Shown: positions 13,101-24,799, counted from the first letter of the stretch. The stretch: DNA of 64,000 bases from Maylandia zebra (GCF_041146795.1 NC_135174.1:20330878-20394877), one strand, 5' to 3'. Notes: generated from the letters alone by a model not told the origin. Made by a program: numbers and translations.

Positions 13101-15337
13101 CAGTGTTTAAGTCATTTGCAACTGTGATTCATTTTCTTAATTTAACTCTGTTACACAGAAATACCATGTGTGGAAAGGTGCAGTGCACCAACGTGAATGT
13201 GAATAACCCTCCTCCTGGTGCCACAGTCACTATCAAAATAGTTGCTGGGAAGACTTGTGTTAATGCAGACTTCAACCTTGGCACAGATGTGCTGGACCCA
13301 GCCTATGTTAACCCTGGCAGCCCCTGTGCTACAGGAAAGGTGAGCAAACTATTTTAATGACAAAGTAAAGAAATGTAACAACTAATGCAAATACGGTATC
13401 ACTTTTTTTTACAAAAATACTGTCAACATCATAAGGAAAAACTGCTAATGACTCAATCTAACTGCAGCAGTAAGTAACATTACTTTTCTTTTAGACCTGT
13501 GTGAACTTTCAGTGTGTGAATGCCTCTGCTCTCCTGCCCAACTTGATCTGTGATGCAAAAACCACCTGTAATGGCCGAGGGGTAAAGTTTCTTCTTTTTT
13601 TTTTTTGTCTTTCTTTACTCAGATTCCAGCCACTTAGGACCTGCTGGATATTTACTCTTTAATGTTTATTTCAGGTTTGTAACAACCTAGGTCACTGCCA
13701 CTGTGAAAATGGCTGGGGCCCACCCTACTGTGACAGGTCAGGGTGGGGTGGCAGCATAGACAGCGGCCCTGCTCAAATAGGTACGTCTTAATTCACCGGT
13801 TATGACTTATGACAAATAAGTCCCCTAATACCACATGTGTGGCAATATGACCATCTGAATTCAGCATTAGATACACAGTCATCTGTTATCCCCTCATTAG
13901 TGGAGACATTATTGCCGTAGCATTTGTTGTTGTATCATCTGTATGGGAAAATTTTCATTTTTACCAACGACATGCAGGGTATGTCTGCTGAATCAAAAAC
14001 AATGTGATAGTTCACTATTAATTTTCATCTAATAAAAAGCAGAACTTTTAGAAAGTTCCCTCCTGGTGCAATTAAATTTTCACTATTGTTCCTAATTCAC
14101 ATCTGAACTTAATAAAGAACAAACATCTCTTTTTTGCACAAGACTACTCCCTCAGAAACGGCCTGCTGATCTTCTTCCTCTTGGTGGTTCCTCTTCTGGT
14201 TCTTCTCATTTTGGTGCTCCTTTACATCTTTAGGAGAGAGTCCTTAGAGCCTTGCCTCAAAAGGTAAACTTCAACTCAAATTAAGTGTACATACTAATAG
14301 TTTTGTTTTTCATATGGTGTTGTACATTTTGATTTTTTTTTTCTTTTTCAGGTTACGTAAGACTCAGACCAAAAACACAAATGCAGGCTCAAACAGCAAT
14401 GCTCAAACGGGTGCCAGACCCATACCTCCACCTGAGCGTCCCACCAACCGGGTAAATATATTTATCCACTTATCTTCATAGTTATGGTAAAAAGAAAGTA
14501 CACTCTCTGTCGATCCAAGGCTTTTACGTCTTAGGGCATGTTACAAATGTCCTTAACAGGTTCTAAAATGATTTAAATGCAAGAGGAAGAAGTTGACCAA
14601 ACTTTGCAAAGCAAATTTGTAACATTCTGAAAAATAAAGGAGCCAAGTCAAAGAATGGCCCAGTCAAAGTCCAGACTTAAACCAGGACTTTAAGAGAGCT
14701 GTGCATGCAAAGCTCAATTAACAGAAGCAACATTGTCCACAGTCACGTGAGACTTATAGAGAAAATGATTACATGAAGTTATTGCTGTTTAAAGTGATTT
14801 TAGATGCTGTTGGATCACAGGGTGTAGTTCATTTTTCACACAGTTTCTGCATTTTGGCTGACATCATGCAATATGTCATATCCTTGTGCGTAAAACCTTA
14901 AAACTTAAAGAGTGTGTACTTGTGTGAAGGACGTGAAGTGCAATGTTTGTTTATTTTCTAGTGAAAATGCAAATCCCTAAACAGGAAAGGTAACTCTGTT
15001 AGATGTTTAGTGTTGCTCATTGTTGTGTTTGCCTTGTTCTTATTCTAGCCTGCATTTCCAGCAGCTGCCTCAACTCCAGTTTCTGGGTATGAACGGACTT
15101 ACTTTTTTACTTAACTAAATCCATACTTCCCTCATAGATAAATGGAAACTGAAGCTGTCAGTACACAAACAAACATGTGTGATTGGTTTCTGACTTTAAA
15201 CATAATCTGTCAGTTTCAAGTACGGAGAAACGAACTACTGGGATGATGAAAACAGTCATGACCCCCCTGAACAACCACCTCCTGTACAAGGCCCTGGAGT
15301 ACCCAGACCAATCCAACCGAAACATCTACCAAGCTAA
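7174..15337 (+). CDS. adam9: ADAM9-like disintegrin and metalloproteinase (meltrin-gamma), complete
   Basis: A membrane-anchored zinc protease/adhesion protein of the ADAM family. I assemble 22 coding exons in consistent phase: 7174-7243, 7552-7658, 7744-7820, 7900-7978, 8062-8138, 8357-8549, 8641-8703, 8958-9029, 9122-9291, 9421-9511, 10031-10161, 10662-10833, 11722-11811, 11923-12118, 12247-12358, 13159-13339, 13495-13581, 13675-13780, 14143-14263, 14352-14451, 15049-15086, 15214-15337. They give 818 residues, against about 819 for mammalian ADAM9. In order: hydrophobic signal peptide (1-20); prodomain with cysteine-switch C175 in ITCGV; furin site RRKR at 201-204; catalytic domain with [12 protein letters not shown] (zinc His348/352/358, Glu349) and CIM Met-turn; disintegrin loop with the R-x6-DLPEY pattern (R473-Y484); cysteine-rich and EGF-like domains; the GGSIDSGP motif; one membrane helix (about 698-722); and a Pro-rich tail (PPEQPPP) suited to SH3 partners. 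The last acceptor is set at 15213, because the alternative at 15220 breaks the Pro-rich frame. Symbol assigned from domain similarity; orthology to ADAM9 rather than a close meltrin relative is likely, not proven. Confidence 0.88.
7329..7354. repeat. A-run followed by a long G-run in ADAM intron 1
   Basis: About 11 A then about 17 G residues. A homopolymer of this length is slippage-prone and a likely site of sequencing error. Confidence 0.9.
11166..11181. repeat. G homopolymer in ADAM intron 12
   Basis: A run of about 14 G inside the longest ADAM intron (10834-11721). Apart from A/T-rich sequence I see nothing else in that intron. Confidence 0.85.
14600..14890. repeat. Decayed MITE remnant in ADAM intron 20
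   Basis: Phrases such as AATGGCCCAGTCAAAGTCCA, followed downstream by a TTTTTCACACAG end, match the internal part and terminal repeat style of the element at 42400-43080. It is an old, partial copy without a clear 5' terminus. Confidence 0.5.
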
Positions 15338-16059
15338 TTGCTTTCATACAGTATCATTTAAATTATTTTCTGAAGTTATGAATTTGCTACAGATCAAAAC
15401 TGTATGAAGAGACTATTTTAAAATACTAATTAAAGGCACGCTGTTTGTAAGATTGACTGTTATTATGTGGTAGTGGATGAGGCTGGTAAATGTTTACTGA
15501 CTGTTTTATTAGGTCTTTTTACTATTTGGGGATACATGCAAATAAAATTCAAAAAGAGTTTTATATTTTACATCATCGTGCTTTTAAAAAAATAAATATT
15601 ATTGATGTTTCTTGCAGTTAAATGCAATTGTTATAATGTGTGCGATGTAATAATGAAGGGTATCAAAAATGGACTTTGATTGTTTCGTTGTAACTGAGTA
15701 AAAAATTCTTGTGGCTTTTAAATTATTTCTACACTAAGAATAGAAACAGAAACACTGTGTGTAGAATCATAGAGTCAAAATGGCAAAAAAATAAATAAAA
15801 TGTAAAACTAAATAAAGCTTCAGCATCCAGCCCATTTTGGCCACTTAAGATGTGTTGATAGAACTGCAATTTATTTATTTTGAAATTTCTGTTGCCCTCA
15901 ATACTATGCCTCTTTTTTACTCTTTTGTTTTTGTTTTTTAAATAAAGGGTATATAAAAGTGGCTTTGCCAATAACAACTTCTTGAGGCTTCTACCTTGTG
16001 ACAGGAATGTGACTCAAAACTAACTTGAAATCATTTCATCACATCAGATATTTTTGACA
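15338..16059. other. 3' UTR and downstream flank of adam9
   Basis: Polyadenylation-type AATAAA signals occur at 15541-15546 and again near 15590, 200-260 bases after the stop. The message probably ends soon after one of them. Beyond this the DNA is A/T-rich with no recognised gene. Confidence 0.5.
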
Positions 16060-17890
16060 TATTTTGAAAGATGATAGAATATTATTTCAAACATGCAAAT
16101 ATAATTGAAATAACAAGAGAGAAAAAACAAAACTTAAAAATCATCAAGTTTTCATATATATTTCTACATAATGTGTGTGCTTGAAAAGGAGTAGGATGAA
16201 GTTTACACTTTTCCTGTTCCTACCCCCTTATTTCAAATTTCATTGCTTACAAATCCATCTCCAGAATTCAACATTATTTGATCCATATATGTTTAACTAT
16301 GTACAAGTCTAACACATTGAACATACACAAATAAAACCATTTTCAGCACATAAACCAAAACAACAACAAACTACATTTTTACATAAACTAATCACCCTGT
16401 GTTTAACACTTGCTTAATGTGTGAATTTTTGCATTGATTTACTTTTCTTGATTTCATCGATTTCATTGATAAAAAGTGGATTTGAAGGTTCTCTTGAAGT
16501 AGCTTCATTTGTTATCCTTATTGCTCTTTTTCTGCAGAATGTATATTGGATGGGTGTGTGTTTTGTACTTGTTTCCCCACACAACCACACAGTATGTCAT
16601 GTACCGCAGTATGATAGAACAATACAGAGTATATAATGATGTTTGATTTATGAGATCCTTAACCTTGCCAGAGACTTCGATATTTTGCCTTTGATATAAG
16701 TAATGTCTGGAATCCAGGATAGTTTGTGATGTATTATCACACCAAGGAATTTTATTTCAGGTACTGTTATTTATTGTCAGTTTACTATTAGTAGAATATG
16801 TGCATTTCCCAAATATTATGAATTTTGCTTTACTCAGGTTCAATGTTAATTTATTATGGTCAAACCAGGTCTTCAGATTATTTAATTCATATTCTAGTTC
16901 ATTCAGAAGTTGTTCCAAGTTACTTCCACAGCACAGTAAGTTTGTATTATATTATATAATATTATTTTCAAAGATGTTGAAATTGCACATATCTCATTAA
17001 TGTACAATATGAAAAGCAGCAGCCCCAAAACTGATCCCCAAGGATCAGTTTTGGAGCACAACGGATTTCAATTCTGACTTTATGGCATTTATTTGGGTAA
17101 ATTGTTTACGGTTTTTAAGGTAACTGTTAGCCCATGATAATGCCACCCCTCTGACCCCATATGTAGTTTGTTATGTAAAAGGTTGCGATGAACTGTATCA
17201 AATGCTTTCTTTAAATCTAAAAAAAACTCAGACAGCATATTCTTTGTTTTCAATAGCAGTTGTTACTGTATCTATAAACTCCATTAAGGCATGCATTGTG
17301 GTCATTTTAGGTCTAAATCCATACTTGCTTTATATATAGTACATTGTTTTTTTTGTGATAAAGTCATATAATCTATTGTAAAATATTTTTTCAGTATCTT
17401 AGAGAACTGCAGTTGTAGAGAGATGGGCCGATAGTTTGCTATCTCCAGCTTTATACATTGGATCTAACTTTGCGATTTTCATCTTATCTGAAAATAATCC
17501 ACTTTGTAATGACAGATTACAAATGTAGGTAAATGGTTTCACAATACATCCAATAATATCTTTAATTAAGTCCATATCAATGCCATCACAGTCATTTGGT
17601 TTCTTGGAGTTAAAGGATGTAACTACATCCATAATTTCCTCTTCATCTACTCCCCTCATAAACATTGAGTTTGCTACATTGATAGTTTTAGGAGGGTGCC
17701 CAGATTTTACAATTTCTTTAGCCAAGCTAGGACCAACATCAAGAAAAAAGTCATTAAAACAATTTGCGATTCGTTTTATGTCACTAGTCGTTGTATTTTG
17801 TATTTGAAAGTTATTTGGATATTCCAATCCTTTAGATCCTTTATTTACAATATTATTTAGTACTGTACAACACAAGGTTGGTCAAGACGT
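16060..17890 (-). mobile_element. Decayed non-LTR retrotransposon (L2/Jockey-type reverse transcriptase), minus strand
   Basis: Read on the minus strand, 17875-17399 encodes the region just before the reverse-transcriptase palm (CFNDFFLDVGP, CDGIDMDLIKDIIG). Further down, frames interrupted by shifts give KMTTMHALMEFIDTV, DLKKAFDTVHRNLL, LFILYINEIC, and near 16600 MTYCVVVWGNKYKTHTHPIY. The YADD catalytic box expected around 16950 is destroyed by a deletion that leaves an AT run. The 3' part has the GGAGTAGGA-type tail seen in fish L2/Maui LINEs. The 5' end is truncated within the ORF. It is dead and lies between adam9 and pstk. Confidence 0.85.
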
Positions 17891-17950
17891 TTACAATATT
17901 ATGTGCTTTTATTTTGAAGGACGTCGGTAGGAAATGGCACGCGGAAGAAT

Positions 17951-18049
17951 ATGAGGAAGTTAATATCCAACATGGCTGCAAACAGAGTACAATTGTACGT
18001 AGTAGAGGCTAGGTTGCGAAGCTGCTCTTTCGTAGCCCATGGCAACTGA
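17951..18049 (+). promoter_or_regulatory. pstk 5' leader with an overlapping upstream ORF and YY1-like start element
   Basis: An ATG at 17951 and an in-frame second ATG at 17972 (AACATGG, good Kozak context) open a frame that closes at TGA 18047-18049, eleven bases past the A of the main pstk start at 18039. The CAACATGGCTGC block also fits a YY1 initiator-type site, and GGAAG/AGGAAGT ETS-like motifs lie just upstream. If the mRNA starts upstream of 17972, ribosomes reading this uORF would miss the main start. The real transcription start is not visible. Confidence 0.45.
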
Positions 18050-20848
18050 GGAGGCCGTGAGTGTCAGCAGGGCTTCGGCCTGTCTGTGTGTCCTCTGCGG
18101 GCTACCCGCTGCTGGGAAGTCCACCCTGGCCCGCCGGATTCTCAGTACCGCCGCACAGCATGGATGGAGAGCCACTGTGGTGCCATACGATGACCTGATC
18201 CCAGAGCAAGCTTTTCGAACCAAAGTGGTCGAGGATGGTGTTAACCTGCAAGAAATGGTAAGGACATGATTCAAATGTAATGTGAACCAACCATCCTGCG
18301 TAATATTATCTATAGTAGGGCATTATGACTATTAGAGAACGCAATCAAAATAGTACAGCTTTACATTAAATAACATAGTTTGGTGCTAATTAACAGAAAA
18401 GGTAAAAAATAAAAATAAAAAATTTAGCTCTTTGACAGCACTAAGTTAGGTCAATGTACCCATCCATGTAAGTAAATTGCATGTGTTCAGTGCTTGAAGA
18501 TTAGAGGTTAGATTTGTTTTGGGGTCTTTTGGCTAATTCAGGTAACTCTCACTACACTTTTCCATCAAATGTTTTACCCTTTCCCAGTTTAGGAAAGGGT
18601 AAAACATTGACATAGATAAAACATCAGATAGTTTAGGCCATGGTAAATTTTAGCACTTGCATCATAGGATATTTGAGGATAAGTATTTTGTCCAAGGACA
18701 CTTCATCATATACAGTCCAGGAGCTGGGGATTGACCCAACATTAGTAAACAACCTGCTGTAAGTCTTGAGCCAACATAAACAACAAGCTTCTTAATTTCC
18801 CTGTAATGTTACCTTCTGCTACACGATATGTGACTGTATTAATTATTCAAAGTACTTTTATTCTGCAGCAGATTGTTTTTAAAATCCATATTGTCTCCAT
18901 ACATCATAAGTAGCTTGAGTATGTCCTAGTAATTTTAGAACTGATTCTCCTCTCTAGCACACTGAATGGAAGTCACACAGACAAGCTGTGTTGTACTGTA
19001 TTGAGCAGTTCTTGCAGAAGTCAGAAATACTGCCAGAGGCACCAAGCAGCTCTGGGATCAGTGTTGCTGCCTGGGAACAGTGCACTCAAGGTCTGATGGG
19101 GCCTAAAGGTCTGAAGCCACCTCTCGTCTTCCTACTGGACGACAACTTCTACTATCCAAGTATGAGATATGAAGTTTGTCAGCTTGCAAGGAAGTGTAAG
19201 ACCCCTCTTATCAACTGAATATGCCACTTAACGTATGCGGCTCTTCAAATATTAGGTTAACGTCTTCTGATGTTGCAGATTCGCTGGGTTTCTGCCAGGT
19301 CTACCTACAGTGTGATTTAGAATCATGCATCAGCAGAAACCAGAGCAGGTCTCAGCCCGTTCCCACTGAGGTGATACTGGAGATGGTGAAGCGGTTGGAG
19401 TCTCCGAATCCTCAGAAGAACTCATGGGAGATTAACAGCATTACACTTAACAGCACAGGAACTGTGTCCAAATCTGACATGTAAGGCAGCAGAAAGAGCA
19501 GCCATAAAGATTAATTACCAAAGTCAATTCATAAGTCAGGCTTTAATTTGTTGCCTCTGTGTTCTCCTATGTGGCTTATCCTCAGCCAGAGGGTGATGGA
19601 GTTGATCTCCTCTGCACTAAATAACCCACTAAGCCTGGGAGAAGACAACAAAGAACAAAAGGTGCGTCACTGTAGAGTAAACTTGAGACACATGCTAGTG
19701 ATGTAGCTACAGAAGCAGATCATTTCTATCATTTCTAAAGGTTTAACGTATGAAATAACGCATCGTCAAGAGTCCTCAAATCAACAGTACCTAATCAGAG
19801 GGGGCCAACCTCAAGCATGACCCCCCCTTTAAAACAGCCCACAGACCCTAAGGAGTGAGACTGTTTATAAGTGGGTTGTCAGTTGAGTAAAATAGATTTT
19901 TGTCTATCTCAGTGGTAAAGAAAGTGACCCAGAGCCTCTTCCATGTAACTCTGAAAGTTTTAACCGTCAGCTATCTTGGAACATCATTACACCAAGCTAC
20001 CGTTAAGGGGATGGATGAGGGATGGGAAAGGAGACAGAGAAGGAAAAAAATGAAGGGGAGGGGTTAAGATATAACAATTATTACCATCATCATCAACATG
20101 CAATAATAATAACAATGACTCATTATTAACACATACTGTTTAAAAAAAAAAAAACTCACTCATGATCATAAACAACAGTACTAGCAGGTAGTCTTGTCTT
20201 GATATTACATAGTAATAACAGGTCCCTTAATACTACATATTATAAGTGGAAAATTAGAAATATATTAAAAGGACGGTTTTGCACTGAGATAAGAATGCAT
20301 CATTAGTAGTGGAAATACAAGAAGCCAGAGAAATACCATCATGCATAACTGATTTTTTTTTTAATCTATGTTGCTGTTTTCATATATACATTGGTATTGG
20401 CTTAAGACATGCACCTGCACATATATCATCATCTATTTTGCAGGATGCTGATCGTCTGAAATGTGCCAATAGTGTTGTCCACCAGGCTGACCAGGCCTGT
20501 CGACGCCTCATCTCTGAAGCCATGAAGACTGCCAGAGGTCAGCTTTGGATAATATTTATTATTTCAAGTTTACCAGAGCATGCTGCCACTTGAAGCCTAG
20601 CTAAATGATCAACTCGTCTTTCCCTAATTTTAGAGAATAAAGTACGTCCTGAACGCATGAGGTCTTTGGCTGCTCAGCTGAGTGAATCCAAAGCAACGTT
20701 TCTTCATAACCTGGGGAAACATTTCCTCCATGAAGTGCCATTTATCCAAGGAGAAGAAATCAACGTAGAGCATGCAGCGAAGAGAGCAGCTGAAATTTTT
20801 AATGATGACTTGAAAGAAATCTTGTCTAGAATCATGAATGACAAATAA
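18039..20848 (+). CDS. pstk: L-seryl-tRNA(Sec) kinase (O-phosphoseryl-tRNA kinase)
   Basis: Phosphorylates Ser-tRNA(Sec) with ATP to phosphoseryl-tRNA, the substrate that SEPSECS converts to Sec-tRNA for selenoprotein synthesis. Six exons join in phase: 18039-18257, 18958-19195, 19279-19480, 19586-19661, 20444-20537, 20634-20848, giving 347 residues (human about 348). The Walker A loop GLPAAGKST is at residues 21-29, followed by YDDLIPEQAF. Exon 2 carries the conserved VFLLDDNFYYPSMRYE segment and exon 3 VYLQCDLESCISRN, the part of the P-loop kinase fold that also holds the lid region. The C-terminal exons are helical and bind tRNA in characterised homologues. Intron 2 is only 83 bp. ATTAAA/AATAAA signals follow at about 20880 and 21006. 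The order pstk next to a minus-strand ikzf5 matches human 10q26. Confident assignment. Confidence 0.94.
18655..18785. repeat. Old interspersed repeat fragment in pstk intron 1
   Basis: Contains TTTGTCCAAGGACACTTCAT followed by a GGGGATTGACCCA phrase. The same block (CTTGCCCAAGGACACTTTGG and similar) recurs at 22220-22400 and 56500-56690, so it is a dispersed family, probably a short non-autonomous element. Only a degraded piece remains here. The rest of intron 1 holds nothing recognisable. Confidence 0.55.
19662..20443. other. pstk intron 4, no feature beyond low complexity
   Basis: A 782-bp intron with ATT/AAT-rich low-complexity sequence near 20060-20130 and an A run at 20142-20154. No coding or structural element is recognised. 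Confidence 0.5.
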
Positions 20849-21200
20849 GCTTGACTGAATAGCCAATGTACTGTATTTTATTAAATGTAAGAATTTAAAA
20901 ATGCTTTTTTAAAATTATTTTTCTGCTACTAAGTGAAACACTCGTAAATGGTTGTAATGTAATAACTTGGTTATTACAACTGTGAATGAAATGTTTATTT
21001 TTAAAAATAAATTCTCCTCAACTGATTTCAGATGTCTACGTGACTTCTCTCCTGATATGGTACAGTGGTGTAATTAAGAGTATCATTATTACATTTTCTC
21101 CCCATACTAACATTATCATGTACAAACAAGTTAATGTGTCCAAGATTTGCACAAACGAAAAGCCACTAACATTAGTTCACATTACATGTAACATAATGAG

Positions 21201-21598
21201 GGTTATATGGGATCTATAGAGCTTAGAAAGAAAAGCGTCTGGACTTCTTTAAGTTTCTTGAAGATGTTTCACCTCTCATCCAAGAAGCTTCTTCAGTTCT
21301 AGGGTCAAATGGTGGAGAGTCCCAGATTTTAAGCCCTGTGGGAGTGTCCCTCCAAGAGGGACAATGGACCCCCTTTTGATCCTCTACCTAATCATACGAG
21401 CCAAGGTGTGAAAACGGGTGTAGGTCACAATCAGCCATGGTTTCATGTAAGCTCATTGTGAAACCCTATCATGTGATTTCCTGAGGTCAGATGGCCCAGA
21501 ATGTGAATGGGCGTTGCGGCGTCTGGGAAGGGAACTCAAACTGGATTATAGATGGCAGACAGCTGGCATCATAAACCACCCCAGGTTATATGGGATCT
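21201..21598. mobile_element. Small retroelement-like insertion with perfect 15-bp target site duplication
   Basis: GGTTATATGGGATCT occurs at 21201-21215 and again at 21584-21598, with 368 bp of unrelated sequence between. A 15-bp direct duplication is the classic trace of LINE-type target-primed reverse transcription. The insert contains a block (AGAAGCTTCTTCAGTTCTAG, and the phrase about fast TTTCACCTCTCATCC) that I recall as widespread in fish genomes. It has no obvious inverted terminal repeats and no ORF, so it is a 5'-truncated LINE or Penelope-like copy, or a SINE. Confidence 0.75.
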
Positions 21599-21984
21599 TT
21601 AATATGGCTCAGCATTGGCTAATATACAGACAGTAAGTGGCTACAATTAATTTTAAAGTTGTATGTACACAAAGTTACTTGAGACAGTATATAAATATTT
21701 TTTAAAAAGGGATATAATACAACTGTAAAAAACAAAACAAAAAAAAACCTACTAATTGTAGTCTCTGAGGTTACATATAAATAAATATTAGAACTACAAC
21801 TCCCACTGAGGAATGTGTCTGGCTAATTTAACCATGATTGAGACTTTGGTGTATAATTATTAGGCATACAAGCAATTTACAAATGGTGGTGAGAATGGCA
21901 CCTCCACTGTGAATACAAAGCTGGTTGAGCTTGAAATGTTTGGTGCTTAATACTGCTTTGGTGTTGTATTTTTTTTTAAAAAGC

Positions 21985-22490
21985 CCCACACCCAACAGCC
22001 ACAACATTAAAACCACCCTCATAATATTGAATTGGGCCCCACCTTCCTGCTGGAAAACAGAGATCTAAGCATTCACAGTGTGGACACAGCACCTTTGGGA
22101 TGTTGGAAGCAGGGTGATTCACTGTGGGGCTTGTTATGGGTGTGCTAATATGTGCCACGTGAGTGCTACACATTGTGCCACATGCAAAATCTTCCCATCT
22201 GAACACTGGCAAATGAACTGGTACTTGTATAGCTGCAAGACTTCATTCACCCAATCACACCACACATTCACACAGCACTTTGTAACATTCTCACGTACAC
22301 TCCAACTGATACTTTGGGGGCAGTTTGAGGGTTCAGTAGCTTACCCAAGGATACTTTGAGGATCAACCAACCAACCTTCCAGTTAGTAGACAGGCCACAG
22401 AAGCCCATTTCATTGCACTGTAACTAGATAATCACTGTTATTCATTTTGCCTGTCAGTGGTTTCAATGTTCTGGCTGATCAGTGTATATA
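21985..22490. mobile_element. Non-autonomous Tc1/mariner-like element
   Basis: The left end CAGCCACAACATTAAAACCA (from 21996) is mirrored by the right end near 22451-22478, whose reverse complement reads CAGCCAGAACATTGAAACCA. The right-end phrase (ATAATCACTGTTATTCATTT and GCTGATCAGTGTATA) is one I recall from a very common fish Tc1-like family. The transposase ORF is gone. The middle carries a second repeat block (22215-22400). It is a MITE-sized relic. Confidence 0.75.
22215..22400. repeat. Interspersed repeat block nested in the Tc1-like relic
   Basis: CTTGTATAGCTGCAAGACTT, CATTCACACAGCACTTTG, CTTACCCAAGGATACTTTGA and CCAACCTTCCAGTTAGTAGA form the ordered set of phrases of the same dispersed family seen at 18655-18785 and 56500-56690. 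This is the best-preserved copy. It appears inserted in, or captured by, the surrounding element. Confidence 0.6.
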
Positions 22491-22894
22491 GCTGCCTTTA
22501 TAAATGTGATTACTCATCAGGCTGAATGAAATCCTAATGACTCACTCCAAAGTGATGAAACACTGCAAATCCCATCCCAGTCTAATGCCAAACCCAACAA
22601 GTTGCATGAGCAAAGGAGTACAGATATCACAAGGCATTAACTAACTCTCACAACAAACTATGATGTGTTGTAAAGTGTCATTTGTGGTTTTGTACGTTCA
22701 CAACTAATACGACAAGCCCAAAGTAGGGATCAAGGTAGAAAAGCAGTAAGGCAACAGTATAGTGCAGATGTAGAAGTGTAAAATGAAAAAACAACTTAAA
22801 ACATGAAATGTTAAACAGTCTCACTATGTTTAGTTGCTAAATATAACCAATATAATAAAAACAAGGGCTCCATATAAGTCTGTGCTGTCAGGAA
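22491..22894. other. Downstream flank / probable 3' UTR of ikzf5 (minus strand)
   Basis: A/T-rich, no coding exon. It lies directly after the ikzf5 stop on the minus strand, so much of it is probably 3' UTR. No clear polyadenylation signal could be fixed. Confidence 0.4.
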
Positions 22895-24392
22895 TCACTT
22901 TTTATGTTGGCCACGGGCAAAATGGCAGGCAAAATCGTATTTGTCTGCGCATTTATGCCCACAGCTGTTGCACTGGAATGGATGTTCATAGCCGTGGCAG
23001 CCCATGTGAATAGTGTAGAGGATATTGTCAGAAAAGTGAATATCACAATGTTGGCAATTATACACGACCTGCTGGTCCGGTATAGTCAGGGCAGGGGCGG
23101 GTGTGCCCGACTGGCTGTTGCTAACACACGCAGTCAGAGCGTTCATGTTGTTCTCAAAGCCAAGGCTCAGAGCAGGACTACAGTTCTCGTGGCGTGAGGT
23201 GGGAGATTCTTTTTTAAGTGATGATATCTGCACTCCATTTGAGCACATTGCAACCTGTTCACTGGAGACATTATGTATTAGGATGGGCTTCTCATCTTTT
23301 ATTGACTCCCTGTCTGGGGACACGGGAGTCTGAGACTCAGGGTGGAGCTCAGCCAACTGACCGGCTAGTGTAGACACCTGGTCGAGTGGGTTTTTAAAAG
23401 TCAAACCATTAGCACTCCTGTTGCGACTTTCCTTCTCATCTACCCTGGGAGCGTTCTTATACTCGCTGCTGTTTAAATGGTGGATTTTGTGAGACAAGTC
23501 AGTCAGAAAATCCGATTTTGGCATCATCACAGAGGCCGGGTTGAGATTGATCAGGAGGCGCCGCCCGAACCCCAGCGAAGCTGTCCTCTTCTGCAAAGCG
23601 CTCAGCATTCTCTTGTTGGAGAAAGGAGAGCGTGCCACCCTGGTGGGCAAAAGCTTGTGGCGGCGTCGCCGATGGTGTGACAGGTTGCTGCGGTCACTGC
23701 ATCGGAAGGCGCAGAGGTCACACTTGTAGGGCTTCTCTCCTGTGTGTGAGCGCATGTGGGCTTCCAAGTGACGCTCATACGCAGATGCAAATGGGCACAG
23801 CTGACAGCGGTGAGGCTTTTCTCCTGGGCAAGGAAATAATTGCAGTTATAACTCTGATATTAACCAGCATATTTTACTGTGATGTCTATTAGACAAGGTT
23901 TAGACAAGGTGAAGCTTTTCAGTATTTCACTTTATCAGCTGTATATTGGGAATATTTACATGGTGGGAACGCTGACCTGTGTGGATGCGGATATGCTCTA
24001 TTAAGCGAGCCATGCCCTTGTTTGCATAGCTGCAGTAGCTGCATTTATACTTTCCATCGCAGGTCCTCTCCAGGCCATCCATCTGCACATCTGACCCATC
24101 CTCCACAGACAGTCTCACCTCCACAGACGGGGGGTCCAGACCATTTTGCTCGCACCTTGGGGCAACTACAAACAAACACAGCATGACTTCAACATATGAT
24201 TTTTCTTAGAAAACACGTAAATCAGTTGTTTGTATATTAGTGTGCTTCCTTCTCACCGGCTTGAAACGACTCCGCTGTCTCTTTTTCACCACACACGGAG
24301 CCTGAAATCATGTTGACATGCTGGGTTTGCTGGGTCAGGTATTCTTGAAATTCCTTTACAAAATCCACGGGCTCGGTCTTTATCTCCTCCAT
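22895..24392 (-). CDS. ikzf5: Ikaros-family zinc finger protein 5 (Pegasus)
   Basis: A nuclear C2H2 zinc finger transcription factor. Three coding exons on the minus strand, 24392-24257, 24165-23977 and 23823-22895, join in phase to 417 residues (human about 419). The N-terminus EPVDFVKEFQEYLTQQT is the family signature of IKZF5. Three DNA-binding fingers follow: C87-x2-C90...H107, C115-x2-C118...H135 and C143-x2-C146, linked by HTGEKP. The C-terminal pair of Ikaros dimerisation fingers (CQHCDIHFSDNILYTIHMGC, then CNSCGHKCADKYDFACHFARG) ends the protein. The start at 24392 is chosen because an acceptor (TTTTCTTCAG) sits at about 24417 on the minus strand, making the upstream in-frame ATG intronic. 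Its promoter faces acadsb. Very secure. Confidence 0.95.
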
Positions 24393-24693
24393 GTTCCTTC
24401 TCGTGTGCTGAGCCTGAAGAAAAAGATTCAAATGTGATGGCGATGTACTACAAGTCTGCTTTGGTATTCTGACAGCAGCTAACCTACTGCTGCTAGCGTT
24501 CTTAATGACTAGCCTACTGCTTTTAGCAGCAGCGCTAACATTACCTAGATTTAAGCTCTTGTATTTTAAATTTTAACACCCAAATTAAGCACAATCGTTA
24601 CTGTGGTCCATATTTTGCCGTAACAACTCTAACAAACGCTTTTTCTTCGAGCTAACAGCAGAGTTGGGACAGTTTATCATCTCATGCTGTTAC

Positions 24694-24790
24694 CTGGCGA
24701 ACATGCGATCGCTTCCGTTTTTTCTGATATGTTAGCGGCCACCCAAACGCAACTGTTGCCTTCTCTATTATCGGAAAAACATAGCCTATG
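24694..24790 (-). promoter_or_regulatory. Probable non-coding first exon and promoter of ikzf5
   Basis: On the minus strand a consensus donor CCAG|GTAACAGC ends at 24694, in line with the acceptor at about 24417 before the ikzf5 start codon. The exon would contain CG-rich sequence (GAAGCGATCGCATG) unlike the A/T-rich surroundings. The 5' limit is a guess. Confidence 0.5.
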
Positions 24791-24799
24791 TTTATTTTC

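Noticed and set aside
15183-15407. 74-codon frame using the acceptor at 15220 as the last ADAM exon
   Set aside because: The acceptor at 15213 gives [10 protein letters not shown] and a Pro-rich tail as expected for ADAM9; the other choice gives an unrelated sequence.
24237-24431. Upstream in-frame ATG (24431) as the ikzf5 start
   Set aside because: A consensus acceptor lies between that ATG and 24392, so the ATG is intronic; the protein from 24392 matches the family N-terminus.
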